Source of the DNA: Candidatus Dormiibacterota bacterium
GTDB taxonomy: Bacteria > Chloroflexota > Dormibacteria > Dormibacterales > Dormibacteraceae
Direction of reading: 5' to 3'
DNA: 9,769 bases
Assembly: GCA_955652585.1 (NCBI GenBank)
Contig: CATPBF010000100.1
Coordinates: forward strand, 1-9,769
A program made the position numbers and the translations under genes. Below the pieces are notes generated by a model. That model had not been told where the DNA came from and searched no databases. It saw only the letters and a program-made list of their open reading frames with translations. This document shows positions 1 to 6,419 of the stretch, one piece after another. Within the stretch, counting starts at the first letter, position 1, and each line of letters starts with the position of its first letter.

Positions 1-1
1 C

Positions 2-385
2 CTCGTCGTCCTGGCCACCTTCTTGCTCGGCGCCCTGGTGCCGATATACCTGTATCACTGGGACGCGTTGTTCCAGCTCGACAGCGGGCCGACCTGGTTC
101 GCGGCCGGTCTTCTGCTCGCCGATCGCCGGACGCTGCCGGACTCGTGGGCGGTGCGGCCCGTGCTCGGCTTCGCGGCCGGCCTGCTCGCCGTGGGGCTCA
201 GAGTGCGGGGCTACGGCATCGAGGCTGCGTTCTTTGCGGTCGCCGGGATCCAGGCGACCGCAGCCGTCGTTGCGGTGATCAGCTGGGGCGCATCGTTATT
301 GCGGGAACGGTGGCAGCGGAACCGCCGGTTGCGGCAGCGGGAGGCGCAACTGCGGGTCGTCAAGAGCATCCCGCGGGCAAGCTAG
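2..385 (+). CDS. C-terminal part of an NqrB/RnfD-like membrane protein (5' end outside window)
   Basis: The reading frame is open from the left edge, so this is the last ~127 codons of a longer gene; the TTG at 23 is internal and probably not the true start. The fragment has about four hydrophobic stretches, including the first ~16 residues, FAAGLLLA, PVLGFAAGLLAVGLRV and IEAAFFAVAG onward. It ends in a very basic tail (RERWQRNRRLRQRE), as expected for a cytoplasmic C-terminus. The order 'SGPTWFAAGLLLADRR...RPVLGFAAGLLAVGLRVRGYGIEAAFFAV' parallels the end of NqrB/RnfD subunits, where a GA.FMATDP segment is followed by an FG...G...V.IR helix and a YPEG..FA segment. The hallmark ATDP and YPEG positions read LADR and YGIEA here, so it is a divergent member at best. 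Those families carry covalent FMN and move electrons and ions across the membrane; the FMN-threonine site would lie upstream. It could also be an unrelated polytopic protein. It is convergent with the next gene, 7 bases apart. Confidence 0.5.
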   Translation, partial: LVVLATFLLGALVPIYLYHWDALFQLDSGPTWFAAGLLLADRRTLPDSWAVRPVLGFAAGLLAVGLRVRGYGIEAAFFAVAGIQATAAVVAVISWGASLLRERWQRNRRLRQREAQLRVVKSIPRAS

Positions 386-392
386 CGCGGCA

Positions 393-1529
393 CTAGGCGA
401 CTTCGACAGCGGCCGCGCCGAGGCCGAGCGCGGCCGCAAGCGAGTCCGCCGAGGCGCGCACACCCTTGAGCGTGGATGGCGACAGCTTCCGAAATGGGTC
501 CACGGTCACCGTGAGGGCTCGCTTGGCGACCGCGTGCGTCCAGGTCGCGACCACGCGGCCGTCGACCAGTACGACGGCTGAGATCCACCCCGCAGTTCGG
601 CTGACCCGGGATCGGTACTCCGGTCCGAAGAGGTGGTCGCGGTTGGCGTGTCCCATGAGATAGGGATCGAAGTTGGGCAGGAGCCGCACGGAGGGCGCGC
701 GGGCCTCGGCCGAGATTCGGTCGAGGTCGGCCGCCAGCAAATCCGCACGCTGACCCTCGATGGAAACCGTTACACGCTCTCGCGCCAGACCAGACCATCC
801 TGCGTTGCCAACCCCAGACCAAGTACCCCACCAGCGCGCAAAGTCCTGCTTGGTCGCGGGCCCGTATGCGCGCAGGTATCGGCGGGCCACTTCGATCAAG
901 GCGGCGTCAGGATCGACGTCTCGCCAGCTGCCCAGCCATTGCTGCGGTCGCACGAATGTCACGCTCTGCCCGCGACTGGGACCAAAACAGAGCAGACCGC
1001 TGCGGGCGACCGGCTTGAGGATTCCTCCCCATCCGGACTTGAGCACCTCCTTGATGCGCTCGGAGCGGCCCCTCCCCACGCGAGCGATCAGCTCCTCGCG
1101 GGTGAGCGCTTGCCCGTCGAGCGCCTGGCCGATGGCGTCGATCAGACCCGAGAACTCGGATTGGTTCATCTCGACGTACTTGAGCCAGGCGTCGCGCGTA
1201 CGCATCCAGTGCGTGCGCATGGCAGCGGTGTAAAGCGGCAAATCTTCGGCCGGGAGCAGATGCAAGGTGCCGCGCATCAGCCACGTCTTGACGAGCGTCT
1301 TATCGTCCCAGAGCGCAGCCCTGACATCTTTGACGCTGCAGTCGGCGCGGACCGCGATCTGCAGCTCGGCCGCGGACATCACCTGGGCTTGGACGCCACT
1401 GATGTCGCCGACGACGTGGGCGAGATCTTTCTTGGGCGCCCGCTTCGTCAGGTGATGGCGCGCCACGCGAAACGCATGCACCTGCGGCCAGCTGAGCTCC
1501 GCGACGACGGGTTGCTCCGACCGGGGCAT
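393..1529 (-). CDS. AlkZ/YcaQ-like winged-helix DNA glycosylase (HTH_42 family)
   Basis: This 378-residue protein fits the 'winged helix DNA-binding domain' family (PF06224), which includes AlkZ and YcaQ. Those enzymes unhook interstrand crosslinks and remove alkylated bases. Visible marks are the N-terminal LSWPQVHAFRVARHHL segment (residues 12-27), the GVQAQV segment at 45-50 and the WLMRGTLHLLPAEDL segment at 83-97. In AlkZ the catalytic motif is Q-x-Q and in YcaQ it is Q-x-D; here Q47-A-Q49 is the AlkZ form, so catalysis is plausible. The ATG at 1529 is 7 bases after the purA stop, with only a weak AGG upstream, so it is probably the last gene of the rplI-dnaB-purA transcription unit. Third-position GC is lower than in purA in places (for example 781-840), which would fit a later acquisition. 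Family assignment is secure; substrate is not. AlkZ proteins are known from antibiotic self-resistance, but no biosynthetic genes are visible here. Confidence 0.85.
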   Translation of the reverse strand: MPRSEQPVVAELSWPQVHAFRVARHHLTKRAPKKDLAHVVGDISGVQAQVMSAAELQIAVRADCSVKDVRAALWDDKTLVKTWLMRGTLHLLPAEDLPLYTAAMRTHWMRTRDAWLKYVEMNQSEFSGLIDAIGQALDGQALTREELIARVGRGRSERIKEVLKSGWGGILKPVARSGLLCFGPSRGQSVTFVRPQQWLGSWRDVDPDAALIEVARRYLRAYGPATKQDFARWWGTWSGVGNAGWSGLARERVTVSIEGQRADLLAADLDRISAEARAPSVRLLPNFDPYLMGHANRDHLFGPEYRSRVSRTAGWISAVVLVDGRVVATWTHAVAKRALTVTVDPFRKLSPSTLKGVRASADSLAAALGLGAAAVEVA

Positions 1530-1536
1530 CGACGCC

Positions 1537-2826
1537 TTAGTCGAAGAGCTTGCGGCCGCGGATGACGAACTGGTCTCGCCGGGGCCCGGTGCCGATCAGC
1601 TCGATCGGCGCGCCGATGAGCTCGCCGATCCGCTCCACGTAGTCGCGGCAGGCCTGCGGCAGATCGTCCCAACAGCGGGCAGTACCTATCTGCTGCTGCC
1701 ACCCGGCCATCGACTCGTAGGCCGGCTCGCAGTGCTTGTAATGCGAGATGTTCGCGAGCGGGTAGTCGAAACGCTTGCCTCGGAAGTTGTAGCCCGTGCA
1801 GATCTTCACGAGCGGCTGGTCGTCGAGGATGTCGAGACGCATGAGCGCCGCACACCCGACTCCGTTCACTTTGACGGCGTACCGGGCGACGGCGGCGTCG
1901 AACCAACCGATCCGGCGCGCCCTTCCAGTGACCGTGCCGAACTCATGGCCGCGCTCGCGGATCTGGTCGCCGATTTCGTCGAGCAGCTCGGATGGAAAGG
2001 GTCCGTAGCCGACGCGCGAGGTATATGCCTTGAACACGCCGATCGTGAGATCGACCTTGGTGGGCGGAATGCCGCTGCCCGTCAGCGCGCCGCCGGCGGT
2101 CGGGTTCGAGCTGGTGACGTAAGGGTAGGTGCCGAAGTCCAGGTCGAGCATCGTCGCCTGCGCGCCCTCAAGGAGGATATTGGCACCGGAATCCAGCGCG
2201 TCATGGATGAGCGGGAAGGTGTCCTTGATGAAGGGGTCCAGCTCTTTCGCGTAGCCCATGTACTCGGCCAGCATGCTTTCCCAATCGAGGGCGTCCTGGC
2301 CATAGAGCTTGGTCAGGACAGGGTTCTTGACCTGGCCGACGACGAAGGCGAGCTTCTTACGCATGAAGGCTTCCTTCTGCAGGTCGCCGATGCGGAAGCC
2401 GATGCGGCGGACCTTATCCGAATAGGCCGGCCCGATGCCCCGCCACGTGGTCCCAAGGCGGTCGTCGCCGCGCGACTCCTCCTCGAGCTGGTCGAAGAGC
2501 GGGTGGTAGCGCATCACCATGTGCGCGCGCTCGCTGACGAAGAGCTTCTTCGGTTCGATCCCTCGTTCTCTTAGCTGAGAGATTTCCCGCAGCAGCACGA
2601 TGGGATCGACCACCACGCCATTGCCGATGACACACGTGCAGTGCGGGTAGAGGATGCCCGAGGGCATGAGCTGGAACTTGAACTCGCCGTGCTCGGTGAC
2701 GACCGTATGGCCGGCGTTGTTGCCGCCCTGGGTGCGGATGACCATCTGGGCCTTGGAGGCGAGGTAGTCGATGACCTTGCCTTTGCCCTCGTCGCCCCAT
2801 TGGCCGCCCACCAGGATGATGACCAC
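1537..2826 (-). CDS. purA: Adenylosuccinate synthetase
   Basis: Catalyses the GTP-dependent joining of IMP and aspartate to adenylosuccinate, the first committed step from IMP to AMP, in the cytoplasm. The 429-residue length is normal. The motifs are complete: N-terminal GGQWGDEGKGK (residues 7-17) with the catalytic Asp12, GGNNAGHT (34-41) with His40, GTTWRGIGPAYSDK (125-138) for IMP binding, LLEGAQATMLDLDFGTYP (218-235), GVFKAYTSRVG (263-273) and the aspartate-binding loop TVTGRARRIGWFD (298-310). The GTG start at 2826 puts the first conserved strand directly after the initiator and is 2 bases after the dnaB stop. No convincing Shine-Dalgarno sequence is seen, so translation is probably coupled to dnaB. 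The rplI-dnaB-purA order is a conserved arrangement known from other bacteria. Confidence 0.98.
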   Translation of the reverse strand: MVIILVGGQWGDEGKGKVIDYLASKAQMVIRTQGGNNAGHTVVTEHGEFKFQLMPSGILYPHCTCVIGNGVVVDPIVLLREISQLRERGIEPKKLFVSERAHMVMRYHPLFDQLEEESRGDDRLGTTWRGIGPAYSDKVRRIGFRIGDLQKEAFMRKKLAFVVGQVKNPVLTKLYGQDALDWESMLAEYMGYAKELDPFIKDTFPLIHDALDSGANILLEGAQATMLDLDFGTYPYVTSSNPTAGGALTGSGIPPTKVDLTIGVFKAYTSRVGYGPFPSELLDEIGDQIRERGHEFGTVTGRARRIGWFDAAVARYAVKVNGVGCAALMRLDILDDQPLVKICTGYNFRGKRFDYPLANISHYKHCEPAYESMAGWQQQIGTARCWDDLPQACRDYVERIGELIGAPIELIGTGPRRDQFVIRGRKLFD

Positions 2827-2828
2827 GG

Positions 2829-4187
2829 CTACTCGGTACCGGGCTCGGGCCGCCTCGTCTCCAGGTTGTAGAACCGCGTGTGGTCGCGGCGGAACTTGAG
2901 CTCGATCATGCCGGTCGGGCCGTTGCGATGCTTGGACACGATCACCTCGGCGATGCCGGGGCGCTCGTCGGATTTGTAATACTCGGGGCGAAACAAAAAC
3001 ATTACAAGATCACTATCCTGTTCGATGCTCCCCGATTCTCTCAAGTCGCTGAGGATCGGCCGCTTGTCGGGGCGCTGCTCAGGCGCGCGACTCAACTGAG
3101 AGATCGCGATAACTGGAATTCGCAGCTCGCGGGCCAAGCCCTTGAGCGCTCTGGAGATCGATGAAACCTCTTGTACGCGGTTGTCGTCGCCGCGCGAACG
3201 ACCATGCATCAACTGGAGGTAGTCAACCAGGATCATGTCGATCCCGTGGCGCATCTTTGCCTGGCGCGCTTTCAACTGAAGCGTCAGCTCATCCATTACC
3301 GGTGTGTCATCGATATAAATTGCGGCTTCACCTAACGGACCGAGCGCATTGGATACCCTGTCGAATTCCGCCTCGCTCAACAAGCCGCGATGCAGCCGCT
3401 GCGCATCGATCTGCGCTTGTTCGGTGAGCAATCGCTCTGTCAACTGCTCTTTCGACATCTCAAGGCTGAAGATCGCGATAGATTTCTTGGCTTCGAGCGC
3501 TGCATAAAGGGCGATGTTGAGCGCCATACTGGTTTTTCCCATCGAAGGCCGGCCCGCCACGATGATCAGGTCCGAGTCCTTGAACCCGCCGGTCATCCGG
3601 TCCAGGTCGTGGAATCCAGTGGGGATCCCGACGATCCCCTGCCCGCTCTCCATCTGCAGGGAGATGCGCTCCATCGCGGGTCCAAGCAGGTCGTAGAGCT
3701 TCGACAGCTCGCGCTGGTCGCGGTCGTCGGCGACACCGAAGACCAGCGACTGCGCCTGGTTGATGGCTTCCTCTGCCTCCACCCCATCGTCGTAGCCGAA
3801 CCCCGCGATGTTCGCGCGGGCGGAGATCAAGCGCCTCTTGTACGCCTTCTCCTTGATGATCCGGCCGTAGTACTCGATGTTGGCCGAGGTCGGGACCGCG
3901 CTCTGCATCGACGCCAGCTGCGTGCGCCCACCGATGCGATCCAGCATGCCCATGGTCTGCAGCTGGGCCGCCAGGGTGACGTTGTCGATGGGCTCGCCCG
4001 CGGCGAACAGGTCCAGCGCCGCGCGATAGACCTGACCGTTGTTCTCCCGATAGAAGTCCTCTGGGTGAAGGAACTGGAGGACTTTCGCGATCGAAAGCGG
4101 ATCGAGGAGGATCGAGCCGAGCACCGACGTCTCGGCGTCCAGGTCGTGGGGTGGCACCCTCCCGGGTGTGAGCGCGATTTGAGCCAT
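2829..4187 (-). CDS. dnaB: Replicative DNA helicase DnaB
   Basis: Hexameric 5'-3' helicase that unwinds the replication fork and contacts primase. At 452 residues it is full length and carries no intein. The N-terminal primase-interacting domain opens with PPHDLDAETSVLGSILLDP (12-30). The RecA-like motor domain has Walker A GRPSMGKT (212-219, Lys218), EMSKEQLTERLL (243-254), Walker B ILVDYLQLM (319-327, Asp322), ISQLSRAPEQRP (362-373), the LRESGSIEQDSD segment (382-393) and KHRNGPTG (419-426), the family's arginine-finger region. The ATG at 4187 lies 10 bases after the rplI stop; an AGGTAGG overlapping that stop can act as ribosome binding site. Third-position GC is uneven: about 90% over the N-terminal half and 97% near the C-terminus, but about 67% between roughly 2970 and 3540, from Walker A onward. 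The encoded protein stays well conserved across this patch. Confidence 0.98.
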   Translation of the reverse strand: MAQIALTPGRVPPHDLDAETSVLGSILLDPLSIAKVLQFLHPEDFYRENNGQVYRAALDLFAAGEPIDNVTLAAQLQTMGMLDRIGGRTQLASMQSAVPTSANIEYYGRIIKEKAYKRRLISARANIAGFGYDDGVEAEEAINQAQSLVFGVADDRDQRELSKLYDLLGPAMERISLQMESGQGIVGIPTGFHDLDRMTGGFKDSDLIIVAGRPSMGKTSMALNIALYAALEAKKSIAIFSLEMSKEQLTERLLTEQAQIDAQRLHRGLLSEAEFDRVSNALGPLGEAAIYIDDTPVMDELTLQLKARQAKMRHGIDMILVDYLQLMHGRSRGDDNRVQEVSSISRALKGLARELRIPVIAISQLSRAPEQRPDKRPILSDLRESGSIEQDSDLVMFLFRPEYYKSDERPGIAEVIVSKHRNGPTGMIELKFRRDHTRFYNLETRRPEPGTE

Positions 4188-4197
4188 AACCGAACGC

Positions 4198-4647
4198 CTA
4201 CCTGTCCTGGGTGACGATCACATTGACGTGGGCGGCCACGTCGCGGTGCAGCTTCAGCGAAACCTCGTGCTCGCCGAATGTCTTGATGGGCTCCTTCATG
4301 TCGATCTTGTGCCGGTCGATTTCGACGCGATGCTGAGCCTTGAGGGCGGCGGCGATGTCCTGGTTGGTGATCGAGCCGAAAGCCTTGTCTTCAGCGCCGA
4401 CCTTGAGGCGCACAACGACAGTCTTGTTGTCGATCTCGTCGGCCAGCGCCTGTGCATCGACGCGGTCCTTCGTCTCGCGCTTGACCGCCGCGTCGCGCAA
4501 GCGCTTCGCTTCCGCTTCGACGCCCTGGTGAGCACGCACCGCCAGCTTGCGCGGCAGGAGGAAGTTGCGGCCATACCCGTCGGTGACTTCCTTCACGTCG
4601 CCGGCTTTGCCGACGTTCGCGACATCCTTGGTCAGCATCACCCGCAC
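4198..4647 (-). CDS. rplI: 50S ribosomal protein bL9
   Basis: Binds 23S rRNA at the base of the L1 stalk and projects away from the 50S subunit; it influences reading-frame maintenance. The 149-residue length is standard. The N-terminal domain carries the family signature: MRVMLTKDVANVGKAGDVKE, then VTDGYGRNFLLPRKLA (residues 21-36). A charged connecting helix follows (about 41-74) and a C-terminal domain ends in VNVIVTQDR. The GTG start at 4647 gives the expected M-x-V-M-L-x-K-D beginning and lies 9 bases after a GGAGGG Shine-Dalgarno sequence. It is 5 bases after the preceding DUF1232 gene and 10 before dnaB. The usual partners rpsF, ssb and rpsR are not upstream here. Confidence 0.98.
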   Translation of the reverse strand: MRVMLTKDVANVGKAGDVKEVTDGYGRNFLLPRKLAVRAHQGVEAEAKRLRDAAVKRETKDRVDAQALADEIDNKTVVVRLKVGAEDKAFGSITNQDIAAALKAQHRVEIDRHKIDMKEPIKTFGEHEVSLKLHRDVAAHVNVIVTQDR

Positions 4648-4652
4648 TTTCC

Positions 4653-5063
4653 CTAGCCCTCCGATACCGATTGATATGGGTCCTGGCGCGTGAAGCGCGC
4701 CCGGATCCGCTTGGCGAGCCGACCACCGCCCTCTCGCGCGGCCGCGACCGTGTCACGAAGGTCGCGATCGAAGACGCTCTCGCCGGCCTCCAGCGCCAGT
4801 TCGTGCTCGCGGCGGACGGCTTCGGGGCACGCCTCGATGAACGTCTTGACGGCGAGGACGCCGAGCGCGAGCATGTCCAGCTCACCCAGCACCGGCACCC
4901 AGGCAGGGAAGTCGATCGGGCTGATGATGAGCGCCAGGGCCGCCAGCACCGCGGCCTTGGGGGCGGCGGGCACACGCGGATCGCGCAGCAGGCAGTACGC
5001 GAGCTTGCCGTGCCGAGGCACCTCGAAGAGGACTTCTCTTGCGCGCGCGAGGACAGGATGCAT
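4653..5063 (-). CDS. DUF1232 (YkvA-type) small membrane protein
   Basis: This 136-residue protein matches the DUF1232 pattern: LLRDPRVPAAPKAAVLAALALII leading to SPID (48-51), then WVPVLGELDMLALGVLAV (55-72), which corresponds to the family's 'YlisPiDliPdfiPvlGylDD' core. The Gly60-Glu-Leu-Asp63 keeps one of the two usual acidic residues. Two hydrophobic segments (about 34-50 and 56-73) make a short membrane hairpin likely. The remaining C-terminal ~60 residues are charged (EAVRREHELALEAGES onward) and probably cytoplasmic. The function of the family is not established. It is the first gene of the rplI-dnaB-purA unit, and the rplI ribosome binding site sits inside its last two codons. The ATG at 5063 is the clear start; an in-frame upstream sequence without good initiation signals leads into the divergent promoter region. 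Confidence 0.85.
   Translation of the reverse strand: MHPVLARAREVLFEVPRHGKLAYCLLRDPRVPAAPKAAVLAALALIISPIDFPAWVPVLGELDMLALGVLAVKTFIEACPEAVRREHELALEAGESVFDRDLRDTVAAAREGGGRLAKRIRARFTRQDPYQSVSEG
4657..4662 (-). promoter_or_regulatory. Shine-Dalgarno site of rplI
   Basis: Read on the minus strand this is GGAGGG, 9 bases before the GTG start of rplI. It lies within the last codons of the DUF1232 gene. It is the strongest ribosome binding site in this operon and supports the GTG start over the nearby internal ATG (residue 4). Confidence 0.8.
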
Positions 5064-5129
5064 TGGGGGCCGACAAAGCCTACCGCTTTTCGGCGTGCGG
5101 GAGGAACCTACTTAACTTAGCCTTTCGCC
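5064..5129. promoter_or_regulatory. Short divergent intergenic/promoter region
   Basis: Only 66 bases separate the divergent DUF1232-rplI-dnaB-purA unit and the transporter gene, so both promoters must lie here or inside the genes. On the plus strand TAACTT (5113-5118) fits a -10 hexamer; transcription from it would start about 5 bases before the transporter ATG, giving a nearly leaderless mRNA. That would agree with the absence of a Shine-Dalgarno sequence at 5117-5129; a GGGAGGA at 5099-5105 is too far from the ATG to serve. On the minus strand TAGGCT (5082-5077) is a weak -10 candidate. No good -35 was seen for either, so the exact elements are uncertain. Confidence 0.4.
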
Positions 5130-6401
5130 ATGGCCACGGCCACCGCCGCCCCACGTGCGCCGGCCCATTACGGGAACCTGCAGCACACAGCGCTGAGTGC
5201 CTTCTGGTTCGGCAGCAACTTCCTCTGGCTTCCGCTAACAACGATCCTGATCCAGAGCCAGATCGACGATGTCGTCCCCAAGGGATCTCAAAACACGGCC
5301 ATCGGCTTCGCCCTTGGCCTGGGCGGCCTGCTGGCGGTGACCGTGCCCCCGCTTGTCGGCGCCTGGTCCGACCGTCTGAATACTCGGTTTGGGCGGCGCC
5401 GGCCGATCATGGTGGCGGGCACCCTGCTTACGTTCCCCGGACTTCTCGTCCTGATGGCCGCCAACAACTACCCGGAGATCCTCATCGGGTACGCGATCAT
5501 CCAGTTCTTCTTCAACGGCGCCCAGGCCGCATACGCGGGCATCGTGCCCGACGTCGTGCCGGCCCAGCAGGTCGGAAAGGCGAGCGGTTTCCTGGCCACC
5601 ATGACCCAGCTCGGGATTGGCGCCGGCCTGGGGGTCTCGAGCCTCTTCGCCCACAATCGCGCGATCTACCTGGTCATGGGCGCGGTCGCCGCGCTCACGC
5701 TCATCCCCACGGTCTGGGCGGCCCGCACCGAGGGCCTGAACCGCATCGAGCGGCCATCGAGGCGTCCGTTCGGCGAGTCGGTGCGCGAATTCCTGCGACC
5801 ACTGCACGAGGGCGATTTCGCATGGGTCATCTTCACGCGCCTCATGGTGTCGTCCGGAATCACGGTGGTCCTCTACTTTCTCGTCAACTTCTTCGGCGAC
5901 GTCGTGCTGGGGCCGAAGGAGGACGCTGCCAAGTTCACGTCGAACTGGCTGCTCGTTGTCGTCCTGACGGCGTTGCCGTTCGGGTTTTTCGGCGGCCAGA
6001 TCTCCGACCGCATTCGTCGACGCAAGATCTTCGTTTACCTGGCCGGGGCGGCCCAGGGATTTGTGGCGCTCGTCTTCATCGCCTTCTATCCGAAGTCCGT
6101 CCCCCTCGTGTATGCACTGGGTGTTGCCTACGGGGTCGGCTACGGGCTTTATTTCGCGGTCGACTGGGCCCTCGCCTGCGACACGCTGCCCGATCCCAAG
6201 AAGTCCGCCAAGGACATGGGCCTGTTCCACATCGCATTGACTTTTCCGCAAGCGCTCCTTCCGCTATTTGGTGGGGCCCTGATCGACTATCTCAACAAGA
6301 ACGTGAACCCGAACGTCGGCTACCGCGTGGTCTTCTCGAGCGCGATCCTGTTCCTGTTCGTGGGCACCGTGCTGGTGAGCCGCATCAAATCCGTGCGCTG
6401 A
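5130..6401 (+). CDS. Major facilitator superfamily transporter (12-TM type)
   Basis: A 423-residue secondary transporter of the inner membrane. Its N-terminal half has the MFS motif A loop GAWSDRLNTRFGRRRP (77-92) between helices 2 and 3. The C-terminal half repeats it in shortened form as GGQISDRIRRRK (288-299), as expected from the internal duplication. About 12 hydrophobic segments are visible, with a central basic loop (about 200-228). The segment FNGAQAAYAGIVPDVVP (128-144), the intramembrane acid in AVDWALACDTLPDP (343-356) and the following KDMGLFHIA resemble SLC45/GPH-like sugar transporters, but the substrate cannot be told from sequence. The ATG at 5130 is the first possible start because a stop codon in frame lies at 5118-5120. 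No Shine-Dalgarno sequence precedes it. It is divergent from the replication operon and convergent with the GT87 gene 18 bases on, with no clear terminator between. Confidence 0.9.
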   Translation: MATATAAPRAPAHYGNLQHTALSAFWFGSNFLWLPLTTILIQSQIDDVVPKGSQNTAIGFALGLGGLLAVTVPPLVGAWSDRLNTRFGRRRPIMVAGTLLTFPGLLVLMAANNYPEILIGYAIIQFFFNGAQAAYAGIVPDVVPAQQVGKASGFLATMTQLGIGAGLGVSSLFAHNRAIYLVMGAVAALTLIPTVWAARTEGLNRIERPSRRPFGESVREFLRPLHEGDFAWVIFTRLMVSSGITVVLYFLVNFFGDVVLGPKEDAAKFTSNWLLVVVLTALPFGFFGGQISDRIRRRKIFVYLAGAAQGFVALVFIAFYPKSVPLVYALGVAYGVGYGLYFAVDWALACDTLPDPKKSAKDMGLFHIALTFPQALLPLFGGALIDYLNKNVNPNVGYRVVFSSAILFLFVGTVLVSRIKSVR

Positions 6402-6419
6402 CCAGGGGTTCCCGCGACC

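Noticed and set aside
633..1565. Open frame of 310 codons antisense to the AlkZ-like gene
   Set aside because: No family features, and the opposite strand encodes a clear HTH_42 protein over the same bases.
1732..2574. Open frame of 280 codons antisense to purA
   Set aside because: Shadow of purA; the sequence is a charged, motif-free translation.
2829..4187. Intein in DnaB
   Set aside because: The protein is 452 residues with uninterrupted Walker A and RESG-SIEQD segments, so no intein is present; only the codon-use patch is unusual.
5235..6251. Open frame of 338 codons antisense to the transporter
   Set aside because: Low-complexity charged product without motifs; it is an antisense shadow of GC-rich codons.
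6402..6419. Possible bidirectional terminator between the convergent transporter and GT87 genes
   Set aside because: Only a trivial GGG-TT-CCC pairing and no T run; too weak to call.
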